Shown here: piece by piece, positions 35,543-44,585 of the stretch
Layout of the letters: each line of letters begins with the position of its first letter
How positions within the stretch are numbered: position 1 is the stretch's first letter
Assembly: GCF_006716305.1 (NCBI RefSeq)
Contig: NZ_VFOU01000001.1
Coordinates: forward strand, 496,001 to 560,000
Reading direction: 5' to 3'
DNA: 64,000 bases
From: Enteractinococcus coprophilus
GTDB lineage: Bacteria > Actinomycetota > Actinomycetes > Actinomycetales > Micrococcaceae
Position numbers and translations under genes: made by a program
The notes under the pieces: model-generated
The model's input: the letters and a program-made list of their open reading frames with translations, nothing else
Database searches by the model: none
Told to the model about the DNA's origin: nothing

Positions 35543-36502
35543 TCAGGGCACTTCTACCGTCGACCACTCATAAACGTTCTTATTGCGCATCGATACTAAT
35601 TCGATCGTGCGGTGTTGCAGTTGCTTTTCCGCCTCGGTGGCCGGATGCCAGCTGGGCACCGGCTCGGCTTTGCCCTCTTCGGCCACGACCATAATCGCAA
35701 TCGATTGGGCCACCGGGCGCAGGTCACGTTGTTCTGGTTTGCCACTCCAGGCGCGCACCACCAGATACATTGAGCGCTCCGTGGTGTGTACAATACGGGC
35801 TTCGATTTCCACGACGTCGCCAACGTACACGCCGTGATAGAACTGCACCCCGCCCGCAAACACGGCGACGGCAGGTTTGCCTGCCCAGCGTGAAGCACAC
35901 ACAAACGCGGCCTCATCCAGCCAACTCATCAGCGTCCCGCCCTGGAGTCGGAACCCGGGGGTTACCTGGGCTGCGTGGGCGATAAAGCACAGCAGCACGA
36001 CTTCGGCGGTGGTTTCGGCTGGGTCCGGAAAAGACACTTGACCCAGCGCGTCTTCACCGCGGGCGTGTTCAATCGAGCGGGCCTTGGCGACCTCGCGGCG
36101 CTTATGGCCAGCCTCGGTACGCGGTTCCCAGGGCTTGACCTGTTTGGGGTGACCTTTGGCATCCACGGCCTCGTACACCATGACCACCCAGGTGGCCACG
36201 GTCGGCTCGCCGTCGTCATCCAACACTTCTGGCAGGGTCAGCCTGCCTTGGACGTGCACTTGCGTATTTTCAGTGTAAATCAGACGCGCCTGCGCAGTGA
36301 TCTGCGTATCCACAGGCACCGGGTGCCCGAATTTCATGTTGCCTATATAGGTGGCCTGCACATTCGAGCCTGCCCAAGTGGCGGCGGCAGCATAACCGAC
36401 CTTATCCAGCCAGCTCATGACCGTACCGGCGTCCACGTATCCTGAGGGATGATCATACGCTTCAGCCCGGAAGTGGAGGGTAATCGAACTTCGCGAGCGC
36501 AT
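35543..36502 (-). CDS. Double-hotdog acyl-CoA thioesterase
   Basis: A protein of about 319 residues made of two hotdog domains of the acyl-CoA hydrolase (YciA/BACH) type. Domain 1 shows DAGTVMSWLDKVGYAAAATWAG and NMKFGHPVPV; domain 2 repeats GGTLMSWLDEAAFVCASRWAG and GVQFYHGVYVGDVVEI. Such enzymes hydrolyse acyl-CoAs to free acids. ATG at 36502 is preferred (AGGG three bases upstream). The frame is open to 36559, but the added residues are not conserved-looking and would overlap the divergent gene. It is followed 15 bp later by the ABC exporter genes. Confidence 0.87.
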   Translation of the reverse strand: MRSRSSITLHFRAEAYDHPSGYVDAGTVMSWLDKVGYAAAATWAGSNVQATYIGNMKFGHPVPVDTQITAQARLIYTENTQVHVQGRLTLPEVLDDDGEPTVATWVVMVYEAVDAKGHPKQVKPWEPRTEAGHKRREVAKARSIEHARGEDALGQVSFPDPAETTAEVVLLCFIAHAAQVTPGFRLQGGTLMSWLDEAAFVCASRWAGKPAVAVFAGGVQFYHGVYVGDVVEIEARIVHTTERSMYLVVRAWSGKPEQRDLRPVAQSIAIMVVAEEGKAEPVPSWHPATEAEKQLQHRTIELVSMRNKNVYEWSTVEVP

Positions 36503-36543
36503 AATCCCTAAACTACCACCTGCGATGTGTGCACAATAGAGAC

Positions 36544-37125
36544 ATGTCCTATTCTGCATCGCCTTCAGCTAACCGCCCAGATCACTTTTCCACAGCCGTC
36601 ACGACACGCGTTGCCACGGCCGTAGAAACCTTGGGCTATCCGACCCTCGTCGACTGGGCCATGCGCCTGTTATCGCAGGAAACTCCGCCCAACGCCGAAC
36701 ACGATCCCGACATTAAACTCCTCGGCGGCATGGAAGCCATTGAGCCCTACATGGCGCGCGTGTGGGCCGGCCAAGCGCTGCTGCACGCGTGGCACCACAA
36801 AGCCGAGGACGCCGTCGTCGTAGCACTTGATGACGACGACTGGCAGGTTCGCGAAATCGCCGCCCAACTCGTCGCCCGCCATGAACTCAAGCACGTCGAT
36901 AAACTCGTGGAACTCCTCACCGACGATGCCTACCCGCACGTGCGCATTGCCGCCGCCCGCGCCATTGGTGTGACGGCGACACCGCAGCACGACGTGGCCA
37001 TCGATCGGTTGCAGCGGCTCGTCATGGACCCCAATTCCTTCTTATCCGCCGCCGCCGAAGATGCCCTGGGTGAGATTGCCAAACGCCACAACCGGCCGGA
37101 TCTGGCGACCGCTCCGCGATACTGA
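36544..37125 (+). CDS. HEAT-repeat protein
   Basis: A soluble helical protein of about 193 residues. The pattern DDDWQVREIAAQLVARHEL, then DDAYPHVRIAAARAIG and SFLSAAAEDALGEIAKRHN shows two to three HEAT-like repeats, which usually mediate protein contacts. A specific function cannot be given. A GTG at 36529 would add five residues; neither start has a good Shine-Dalgarno. It is divergent from the thioesterase, with about 40 bp between the starts. Confidence 0.75.
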   Translation: MSYSASPSANRPDHFSTAVTTRVATAVETLGYPTLVDWAMRLLSQETPPNAEHDPDIKLLGGMEAIEPYMARVWAGQALLHAWHHKAEDAVVVALDDDDWQVREIAAQLVARHELKHVDKLVELLTDDAYPHVRIAAARAIGVTATPQHDVAIDRLQRLVMDPNSFLSAAAEDALGEIAKRHNRPDLATAPRY

Positions 37126-37290
37126 GGTGCCACCGCTCAAAGCCTCGTGAAGGTGTAACCCGCCAGCACCGTTCGCCGTGGCTGTTTCCCATGGTGACGC
37201 TGAAGCAATAGGGCTACAATAGAGGCCACGCCATTATTTTGAAGAGCCGACCGCAAAACACGTTCTATGTAGATTTTGGAGGCGAACCTG

Positions 37291-37779
37291 ATGGCGAAGA
37301 AACACACTAACTCACCCGTAAAACCGAGAACCACCTTCACGGTGCAGAAAACGAGCTCCCCTAGCTCCCCTAATGCAAGCAAACATCCGTTAGTCCACGA
37401 GGCGATTATTGGGAACAGACGACGCTGGGCAGCATGGCAGGATTGGCTCAGCGTTGGACTCGGTCTCTACTTAGCCTCAGCGCCACTCTGGATCCCAGGC
37501 GTACCTGCCGTGCTGTTCGTGACGCTCGGCGTTTTGGTCATCGTGGCAAGCGTGTGGGCAGGGACTACCGCATCCTCCACGTTGGCTGAGTTCGTGAAAA
37601 TGGTGCTCGGCGCCGTGGTCATCGTCTCGGCCCTCTTTAACGCACACGTCGAGGAACGCACCGCGATGATGACTTCCTGGATGGTTGGCGCAGCACTGAT
37701 TATCCTGTCAGTGATTGCTGCGTATCGAAACCGCTCAGGCAGATCAACGACCAATCCACACGAATATCAGTATGTATAA
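37291..37779 (+). CDS. SPW-repeat-like membrane protein
   Basis: A protein of about 162 residues with a basic, Ser/Thr-rich N-terminus of some 35 residues, then WQDWLSVGLGLYLASAPLW and four hydrophobic helices. The W-D and SAPLW placement resembles the SPW family of actinobacterial membrane proteins, whose function is unknown. GGAGG stands eight bases before the ATG at 37291, which favours this over the TTG at 37276. A clear terminator follows. Confidence 0.72.
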   Translation: MAKKHTNSPVKPRTTFTVQKTSSPSSPNASKHPLVHEAIIGNRRRWAAWQDWLSVGLGLYLASAPLWIPGVPAVLFVTLGVLVIVASVWAGTTASSTLAEFVKMVLGAVVIVSALFNAHVEERTAMMTSWMVGAALIILSVIAAYRNRSGRSTTNPHEYQYV

Positions 37780-37809
37780 AAAACCCGGCGCTATTATTAT
37801 CCGCTAGAC

Positions 37810-37837
37810 AAGTGGTACCCACCAATGGGTACCACTT
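37810..37837 (+). terminator. Rho-independent terminator
   Basis: AAGTGGTACCCA (37810-37821) pairs perfectly with TGGGTACCACTT (37826-37837) over a 4-nt loop, followed by CTTTTAT. It ends the SPW-like transcript. Confidence 0.85.
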
Positions 37838-38017
37838 CTTTTATGCCTGAACGAATCAGGGGCCATTAATACGCTGAAACCGAGCACACCTACCTGCATG
37901 TGCGCATCGCAGCCGGCCCGGTCAGGTGCGTGACACTTAGCTCATGTAAAAAATGCCTGCGACCGTGTCTTCCAAACCTGCGGGAAATTATTAAAAGCTG
38001 ATAGATATCCACAATAG

Positions 38018-38155
38018 AAAGAACACACCGGTCAGACATTAGCAAAAGATGTTATCAATCTGCTTCTTAATCGCCAAAGTGTTAAACAAAATGCATCGCC
38101 ACCATTGCCTGTGGAGGACTTTTTGGATAGAATGGATCAGAACAAGAATTCTTAA
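38018..38155 (+). pseudogene. Possible remnant of a PIN-domain toxin C-terminus
   Basis: Within the 470-bp gap 37780-38251, which has no intact gene, one frame is open from a TAG to a TAA and reads AKDVINLLLNRQSVKQNAS then PPLPVEDFLDRM. The spacing of NRQS...N.PPL..E.FLDR resembles the C-terminal tail of VapC50-like PIN proteins (RQA..L.NPPLT.DELLD). There is no start codon or upstream domain, so if real it is a decayed fragment. The AT-rich composition of the gap also differs from its surroundings. Confidence 0.3.
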
Positions 38156-38251
38156 CAGTCACTGATTCGAACTGACTGATTGCTACAGATGCGGTCGAGG
38201 AACACCGTTACCTCAAACTCATAAGCTGTTGTTCGCTGAGAGGACCATGTC

Positions 38252-40318
38252 ATGGACGCCACCGCATTATTACCCGATGTCGGTACCGAGGTGCCGCTGC
38301 CGGATCACGCGGATCTGTCATTTATTGACGATCTAAGCTTCACGCAGTTGGCCTATGTGACGTTAATTTTCAAAAAACGACTCGCCGCGCGTGCTGCAGA
38401 TCCTGCGACTTTCGATGAATTCGCCCAGTACACCTTGGCTGCGGGCGAGGATTGGTCAGGCTTCGTTCCCAGCTCCACTTCACCCATAGGCCCTACGGTC
38501 AGTGATGCCCAGGTAGTTGAAGATGATCCAGATAAATCAGTCGCAGATCACAAGATAGACAACGAACAGGGTTCCCCTGTCCCGAACCCACCGATTCCAA
38601 AAAGTCCGGAAAATGTTTGGGATACTATCCCGGTCTTTGCTGAAATCACTCGGCAAATGGAGAGCTCACAGGAAGCTGTCGTCACCCATTTCTGTCGCCA
38701 AATTCAGCCGGCATTTTCTGCTCAGCCCGAGTATTTCGGCAGCCCTATAGGCGTCGTGGCCTATAAAAACAGCACAGAATACTTCAAAGAAGTCCTGCGA
38801 TTCTCCCGAAACAAAACTAAGCAGCTACATGCTCGCCAAGAGTATGTGACGTGGAAACCCGGCATCAATCCTTCCGCAGAGGAGAACCAGCCGAAGCTTC
38901 CGAAGCTCGCTGAAGCTTTCAAGGATGGGCAGATCTCGGCAGAAAATTTAGATCGCATCATTCGGATGGATGAGGATCTCACCAGATACACCAATAAGAT
39001 CGGTGCTGACTTAGGCTACAAAGATGCGGCGCTGGTAGCGTTTGAATCGACGCTCGTGGAAGCGGCGGAGACTTCAAATCCTGATGCATTCAATACTGCG
39101 CGGAAGCGCTGGGCCGACACTATTGCCCATCACATCTGTTCTGACGGTCCACCGCTGGCAGAAGCTTTGCGTAAAGAAGGCGACAACGTTCTCCGGGATG
39201 AAGCCTATTCCGATGGTTCCGGGAAAGTCTGGATGCACTTAACACCACCAGCGTTTGCTGAATATAAGAGCTTCGCCATTGAGCAACTCAGCAATAATGG
39301 CGCACCCGTAAAAATCGACGAGAACCTCAAAGCGTTTCTGTTTCGCCAAGGAAAAGAGCAAGCAAAACCACAAAGTGACTCCTCAGCTTCGCAGAATCCC
39401 ACGGCAAATAATGCATCGTCAGCATCCGCACAGGAGTCAAGCACCGGAGAATTCGACGTCGATCCACTCTATGATCCAGATGCACCGAACTTAGAAGACC
39501 TACAAATCGATCAAGATCCAGCTGACGTCGTTGCTGAAGACTCGAATGGCAATCCCGTCACTCAAGAAGAGCTCAACGATCTGGAGGAGCTAACTCCGGG
39601 ACAACGACTCGGAGCAATATTTCTTGGACTATTCAATGCCATACGCAAGATCCCTCCCGAAGAACTGGCGCTCAAGCGAGCACACGGCGCTGCATCAACA
39701 CTGCATATTGTGCAAGATATCGAAACGGCCTACGAGACACTAGAGATCGGGGCACTCCCCGAAAAAGTCCGCAGGCCCCGAGGTCCCAACGGAATTGACC
39801 CACCACTGATTAGATGCCCGAATCCTGGCAGTTCGAAGCAGGGAACCTGCAACGACCCCACGCATCAAAGTGGCCAGAGTCCGCCCCCATGGACAGGGTT
39901 CATCTCTGAGGCCATCAATTTCGGTTCCGTCCGGCCTCAGGACATAAGGATTCTGACCTGCGACTCCGAAATAGTCGGACAGATCTGGAACAAACATCAC
40001 AGCATTTTGGACCAGCGGCGTACCAAACGATTCTTCACCAGAGCACAGCGACAAGCAATCCTCGCACGCGATCGCGGGTGCCAAGCTCCAGGATGCACTA
40101 TCGTGGCAGCCCTGTGCGATATCCACCACCTTGAACCCTGGGAGTTTGGCGGTCAAACAGATATCGACAACGCTATTTCTCTTTGCACCTACCACCACGG
40201 GCAGGTGCACAACGGCAAATGGACGATCCGCACCATTGAGGGCACCCACTACTTCCAACCCGCACCGTGGTTAGATCCCTATCAACCGCTGCTTCGCAAC
40301 ATCCAATGGGCACTCTGA
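38252..40318 (+). CDS. DUF222 and HNH nuclease domain protein
   Basis: A 688-residue member of the actinobacterial 13E12-type family: an N-terminal DUF222 helical domain and a C-terminal HNH nuclease-like domain. The nuclease motif is visible as RDRGCQAPGC, then CDIHHLEPWEFGG and NAISLCTYHHGQVHNG. An acidic, low-complexity linker (Asp/Glu/Ser-rich, about residues 370-450) separates the two. The family occurs in many copies in some actinobacteria and behaves like a mobile or selfish element, but its function is unproven. Codon use is more AT-rich than its neighbours, consistent with acquisition. The ATG follows GAGAGGACC. Confidence 0.85.
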   Translation: MDATALLPDVGTEVPLPDHADLSFIDDLSFTQLAYVTLIFKKRLAARAADPATFDEFAQYTLAAGEDWSGFVPSSTSPIGPTVSDAQVVEDDPDKSVADHKIDNEQGSPVPNPPIPKSPENVWDTIPVFAEITRQMESSQEAVVTHFCRQIQPAFSAQPEYFGSPIGVVAYKNSTEYFKEVLRFSRNKTKQLHARQEYVTWKPGINPSAEENQPKLPKLAEAFKDGQISAENLDRIIRMDEDLTRYTNKIGADLGYKDAALVAFESTLVEAAETSNPDAFNTARKRWADTIAHHICSDGPPLAEALRKEGDNVLRDEAYSDGSGKVWMHLTPPAFAEYKSFAIEQLSNNGAPVKIDENLKAFLFRQGKEQAKPQSDSSASQNPTANNASSASAQESSTGEFDVDPLYDPDAPNLEDLQIDQDPADVVAEDSNGNPVTQEELNDLEELTPGQRLGAIFLGLFNAIRKIPPEELALKRAHGAASTLHIVQDIETAYETLEIGALPEKVRRPRGPNGIDPPLIRCPNPGSSKQGTCNDPTHQSGQSPPPWTGFISEAINFGSVRPQDIRILTCDSEIVGQIWNKHHSILDQRRTKRFFTRAQRQAILARDRGCQAPGCTIVAALCDIHHLEPWEFGGQTDIDNAISLCTYHHGQVHNGKWTIRTIEGTHYFQPAPWLDPYQPLLRNIQWAL

Positions 40319-40341
40319 AACCAGTACCCACATGCACATAC

Positions 40342-40803
40342 CTATCGTTGTGGACGGCCCTGGGGCATTTCATTGGGGGCAACAGCGGGGAAGGGTTTGC
40401 CGTCGTTGTATTTATCCTCGACGCGCTGGACTTCTTTCATGACCGCACGAATAATGAACTGGCTCAGCGAGCGGTGACCTTCGGCAACCATCGTATGCAG
40501 GACGGCACCGCGTAGGCGAGCCGTGTCCTCGGGTTCCTGATAAAAACTCACCTTATTGGGGTGTCTACGAGGCGATGTCTCCGGGTGCTGCAGCACCTCT
40601 TCATTGACCTCTTCTGCCTCGGCTTCAACTTCTTCATCAACTTCCGGCTCAGTAAACGGCGTTGGAATAGCGATACCAATGTCGAGCGCACCTTGGCCGG
40701 CTGCATCTTCGTCCTGCGCCACGACGGTCTGCTCTACCGGTTTTTCGGCCGTTTGGGTAGGCTCCAGATCGAACAGCATTGCGTGTTCAAGCGGCTCAGA
40801 CAT
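40342..40803 (-). CDS. Ribbon-helix-helix protein with acidic N-terminus
   Basis: A 153-residue protein. The first 75 residues are acidic and probably disordered (VDEEVEAEAEEVNEEV). From residue 80 a compact domain follows: HPNKVSFYQEPEDTARLRGAV as strand and first helix, and HRSLSQFIIRAVMKEVQRVE as second helix, a layout like ribbon-helix-helix DNA-binding proteins and ParB-like centromere-binding proteins of actinobacteria. It ends in a basic tail. DNA binding is inferred. It is convergent with the HNH gene. Confidence 0.72.
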   Translation of the reverse strand: MSEPLEHAMLFDLEPTQTAEKPVEQTVVAQDEDAAGQGALDIGIAIPTPFTEPEVDEEVEAEAEEVNEEVLQHPETSPRRHPNKVSFYQEPEDTARLRGAVLHTMVAEGHRSLSQFIIRAVMKEVQRVEDKYNDGKPFPAVAPNEMPQGRPQR

Positions 40804-40945
40804 AATTCACCTATTGAAAAATCGACGACGGGCGGGGTCGCTTAACACTCTAGAGCCAGAACCGATGCAAATCTGTCAACCTCGGCTGGTGTGGTGAGCA
40901 TACCAACCCTATTACCGGCCAGTAATCTGCTTTACATTGGACACC

Positions 40946-42100
40946 ATGCTCGAATGCGAGTACTTCACCTCAGGTCTCTGCAACGCGTGTTTGTGGATCG
41001 ATTCTGCCTACTCAGAGCAGATGATCCTAAAAATTCACGCGACCAAAGAGCTCCTGCACCCCGCCTTCCGCACCGAGCATCCCGACCAGCTGTGGCTCGA
41101 CCCCGTTACCTCACCCCGATGGCGATATAAGAATAAAGCCACCATGACCGTGTCGGGCACCTCGGATATTCCGATCCTCGGGGTACTGCCCGAGGGCGAC
41201 GACGTCGGCGTCGACATCACCGGGTGTCCGCAATTCCCCCAAGACATGGAATTCGTATTCGCTGCGATTCAAAACATGGTGGCCGCCGCCGAAATTCAGC
41301 CCTACCAGGCATCGACCAGCACCGGCGAACTCAAGACGATCGAGGTAACGATCTCCCCCGCCAATGAACTGATGTTACGGTTCGTGGTGCGCACCGGCGC
41401 GGCACTCACCCCGCTGCGCACATACTTACCAATTCTGTTAAAACCACTGACCAAGCAACGGCTCCCGGCGCGAGTAGTGAGTGTGTGCATCGAAGACGAC
41501 GACGAATACGCCCTGCACGGCAAATACTTAACCCTGCAATTTGATGACGTGCCACTGCAGGTCACTGCGACGTCGCATTTCAGCACGAACCCGCACGTGA
41601 CCAAATACCTCTACCAGCAGGCCCGGGCATGGGCCGATGGGGTGGGCGCCAATACCGTCTGGGACCTCTTCAGTGGCGTAGGCGGCCTGGGGTTGTCGAT
41701 GGTGCGACGTAATACGCCGGACCCCCTTACGCTGCGGGCGGTCTGGGGCGTTGATGCGTGCGAGGACTCAGTGCGTGCGGCAAATATCACCGCCCATGAA
41801 ATGGGCTACCGGGACCTAGCGCGATTTGTGCCCGGTGATGCGGCCCGGCTCGATCGCTACGACGTAGCAGATCTCGCCGTCGTCACACCGCCGACAGCCG
41901 AAGGATTGTGCGCGCTGGTGCCGCAACTAAATACGACCGGACCCAAACACCTGATGTATCGCTCATCCCACCCGGTGCAATTGGCCGAAGATCTGGTGAA
42001 ATTGAACAATTACGTACCTGTTTCTGCCAGACTTTTTGACATGTATCCCAACACTCCCTATGCCGAAACCGCCGTGTTACTTCAGCGCAGTGAGCGCTAG
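40946..42100 (+). CDS. RlmC/RumB-like 23S rRNA methyltransferase homologue, catalytic Cys missing
   Basis: Resembles RlmC, which makes 5-methyluridine in 23S rRNA with SAM. Of about 384 residues, the N-terminus has Cys spacing for a 4Fe-4S cluster (CEYFTSGLCNAC, then GCPQFPQD), and the SAM motif VWDLFSGVGGLGLSM is near residue 235. The usual active-site motifs are altered: the DPPR-like motif reads VVTPPTAEG, and the usual YSSCN with the nucleophilic Cys reads YRSSHP. The enzyme may therefore be inactive as a uridine C5 methyltransferase or use another chemistry. ATG at 40946 is chosen; a TTG lies three codons upstream and no clear Shine-Dalgarno is seen. Confidence 0.8.
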   Translation: MLECEYFTSGLCNACLWIDSAYSEQMILKIHATKELLHPAFRTEHPDQLWLDPVTSPRWRYKNKATMTVSGTSDIPILGVLPEGDDVGVDITGCPQFPQDMEFVFAAIQNMVAAAEIQPYQASTSTGELKTIEVTISPANELMLRFVVRTGAALTPLRTYLPILLKPLTKQRLPARVVSVCIEDDDEYALHGKYLTLQFDDVPLQVTATSHFSTNPHVTKYLYQQARAWADGVGANTVWDLFSGVGGLGLSMVRRNTPDPLTLRAVWGVDACEDSVRAANITAHEMGYRDLARFVPGDAARLDRYDVADLAVVTPPTAEGLCALVPQLNTTGPKHLMYRSSHPVQLAEDLVKLNNYVPVSARLFDMYPNTPYAETAVLLQRSER

Positions 42101-42172
42101 GAGCTCTTCGGTCCGCGCCGGGATCGGCCTAGAGTGGAACAGTCCAGCCAACTGACAGCAAGGGGTTCGTTC

Positions 42173-43204
42173 ATGGAATTTCATCACCCAATCGTGGCAG
42201 CGCCAATGGCCGGCGGACCGTCGTCAACCGCACTGGCTCGAGCGGTTGCCTCCACGGGCGCGATGGGATTTCTGGGAGGCGGCGGCAAGAGTGCAGCCCA
42301 ACTGGTTGAGGACTATCGGTCTGTGGCTGACGCCGGCCGAGTTGGCGTGAACCTCTTTGTTCCGGATGCGGCCAATACGGCGGTGGATCCGGTGGCCAGC
42401 CGCGCACAGCGCACCGAAAAGCTGGCGGCGTTTCGCGAAAAGCTCCTCCCGTTTGCCCAACGGCTCGGTGTGGAGCTCCCCACGCTCGAGGAGGCCGGGG
42501 CGAATGTCTTGGGCGATTGGGACGCGAAGATCAAAGCCGCGAGCCAATGGCCGATCGTGTCGTTTACTTTCGGTCTACCGGGACCGGCAGTCTTTGAGGG
42601 GCTGCAGGAGTCTGGTTCGCAAGTTGGTGTGACAGTGACTTCGGTAGTTGAGGCACGCAATGCGGTCGATCACGGCGCGGACTTTCTGGTCGTGCAAGGC
42701 CCGGAAGCCGGCGGGCACCGCTCGGTGCATGATCCGCTGGCTGTGCCAGAAGACATCCCGCTGCTGGAGTTGTTAGCTGCGGTGGACGACGTCGTCGATG
42801 TTCCCTTTGTGGCCGCTGGTGGGATCGTTACGCCCGAGCAGGTGCATGAGGTGCAGGAATATGGGGCTGCTGCGGCGTCGGTTGGGACGGCGCTACTGCT
42901 GTCGGATGAGGCCGGAACGAATCCGGTACACCGGCACATGTTGCAAGAAGACCGCTCTGGGACGACGCGGTTGACGCGCGTGTTCTCGGGTCGGGTGTCG
43001 CGATCGTTGGTCAACGAGCTGATGGAGCTCGATGCGCCCGCGGCATACCCGGAGGTCAACGCACTAACGGTGCCGATCAAACGGGCCGCAGCCCAGCTTA
43101 TGGACCCGCGCTCGACCCACCTGTTTGCCGGAACCGGGTATCTGCACGCGCGGACCGGGCCGGCCGCTGATATCGTGCGCTGGTTGGCGGGCGAGGAAGC
43201 CTAA
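42173..43204 (+). CDS. Nitronate monooxygenase / 2-nitropropane dioxygenase family
   Basis: An FMN-dependent TIM-barrel oxidase of about 343 residues. It oxidises alkyl nitronates; family members also include enoyl-ACP reductase-like FabK. Motifs: HPIVAAPMAGGPSS at the N-terminus, VNLFVPDA, FTFGLPGP, the flavin-site VQGPEAGGHRSVHD and PFVAAGGIVTPEQV with ASVGTALLLSDEAG. AAGGGG precedes the ATG at 42173; the frame starts further upstream at a GTG that lacks a ribosome site. It is followed about 100 bp later by the two-component genes. Confidence 0.88.
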   Translation: MEFHHPIVAAPMAGGPSSTALARAVASTGAMGFLGGGGKSAAQLVEDYRSVADAGRVGVNLFVPDAANTAVDPVASRAQRTEKLAAFREKLLPFAQRLGVELPTLEEAGANVLGDWDAKIKAASQWPIVSFTFGLPGPAVFEGLQESGSQVGVTVTSVVEARNAVDHGADFLVVQGPEAGGHRSVHDPLAVPEDIPLLELLAAVDDVVDVPFVAAGGIVTPEQVHEVQEYGAAAASVGTALLLSDEAGTNPVHRHMLQEDRSGTTRLTRVFSGRVSRSLVNELMELDAPAAYPEVNALTVPIKRAAAQLMDPRSTHLFAGTGYLHARTGPAADIVRWLAGEEA

Positions 43205-43302
43205 CTCAATGCTCGCTGCACCGCTGGCCGAGGTACGTGGACGCACAAAATCGTCTTCGAGGATGACGCGCGAGCAGCAACCCCGCCCTAAGATGAGGCT
43301 TC

Positions 43303-44568
43303 GTGAAGTTCTTTGACCGGATCACCTACCTGTGGCGCACCTACCCGCGCACCGCTGACGGCCTGTTCATCCTGCCGCTGCTGGGGCTAACGCTGCTAAC
43401 GTCGGCCAGTACGCTAGCCTCAACGACGTTTCCGATCTACCTGCACCACTGGCCGGACTGGATGCTGCAGACCATCGTCGTCGTTATCATGGTGTTCCAC
43501 ATGGCACCGTGGGTCATTCGTCGCACCAATCCGGTGGCCTCCGCGGCACTTGTGGTGGTCGGCTCGCTCATTCACCTGGTTCTTGGCCCGGAGCTGGTGC
43601 CGACGATGTTCATGGTGCTGCTCACGGTGCAGAATTTAGCGCATATCGGCCCGCGGTGGGCCTCGATTGCTGGGTTACTCACGGGCCTGGCCGGGGGACT
43701 GTTATTCGGCGCCGCGATAGCCTTTATCCCCCACGTCATGGGGCCCGGCGGGCAGAACGCCGGTGACATCTTGGAGCCGATTGGGTGGGAAGTCGGGGTG
43801 GTCATGAGCATCCCGTCCATCGCGCTGGTAGTCCTGGCCTGGGCGATCGGCAATATTCAACGCACCCGCAGGGTCCGCCTGGAAACCCTCCAGGCTCGCG
43901 CACAACAGTTAGCCGTGGAAGCCCGACAAGAACGCGAACTGGCCGCCGCCGATGAACGCAACCGGATCGCCCGCGAGCTCCACGACATCGTCGCTCACTC
44001 GCTGCAGGTTGTGATTTCGCAGGCCGACGGCGGACGGTACGCGGCCAAAACCCAGCCCGAGATTGCCGGGCAAACCCTGGCAACCATCGCAGACACCGGC
44101 CGCGATGCGCTCAACCAAATGCGCCGACTGCTGGGCGTGCTGCGCGATACCGACGACGCCGATACCGCACCCCAGCCGGGCCTGGCAGAGCTACCCGAAC
44201 TCATCGAAACCGTGCGCCTGTCCGGGCTGCACGTCGAGCTAAACGTGACCGGTCAACCGACCGAGCACCTGCCCGATGGCGCCGAGCTTGTGCTCTATCG
44301 CGTCATCCAAGAGGCCCTGACCAACGTAGCTCGGCACGCCGGACCGCACGCGAGCGCGACCGTGACCCTGCACTGGCGCACCTCGGGGGTCGCGGTGACC
44401 ATCGACGACGACGGCGTGGGCGCCACCGAAACCGATCAAGCCGGCCAGGGCCTGGTGGGCATGCGCGAACGGGTCGCCCTGTACGAGGGCATACTGGAGG
44501 CCGGACCAAAGGCCGGCGGCGGGTTTCGCGTGCACGCCCATCTGCCGTTTCACGGCGCGAACGGATAA
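43303..44568 (+). CDS. Sensor histidine kinase, DesK/NarX type
   Basis: The 421-residue kinase has an N-terminal membrane domain with about five helices (residues 15-190), a HisKA_3 dimerisation domain with phospho-acceptor His in RIARELHDIVAHSLQVVISQ, and a HATPase domain with N-box VIQEALTNVARHAG and G-box DDDGVG...GQGLVGMRERV. There is no evident extracellular sensor domain, so the signal is probably sensed in or at the membrane. GTG start at 43303. The response regulator follows after 17 bp. Confidence 0.93.
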   Translation: MKFFDRITYLWRTYPRTADGLFILPLLGLTLLTSASTLASTTFPIYLHHWPDWMLQTIVVVIMVFHMAPWVIRRTNPVASAALVVVGSLIHLVLGPELVPTMFMVLLTVQNLAHIGPRWASIAGLLTGLAGGLLFGAAIAFIPHVMGPGGQNAGDILEPIGWEVGVVMSIPSIALVVLAWAIGNIQRTRRVRLETLQARAQQLAVEARQERELAAADERNRIARELHDIVAHSLQVVISQADGGRYAAKTQPEIAGQTLATIADTGRDALNQMRRLLGVLRDTDDADTAPQPGLAELPELIETVRLSGLHVELNVTGQPTEHLPDGAELVLYRVIQEALTNVARHAGPHASATVTLHWRTSGVAVTIDDDGVGATETDQAGQGLVGMRERVALYEGILEAGPKAGGGFRVHAHLPFHGANG

Positions 44569-44585
44569 CGAGGACAATAGAATCC

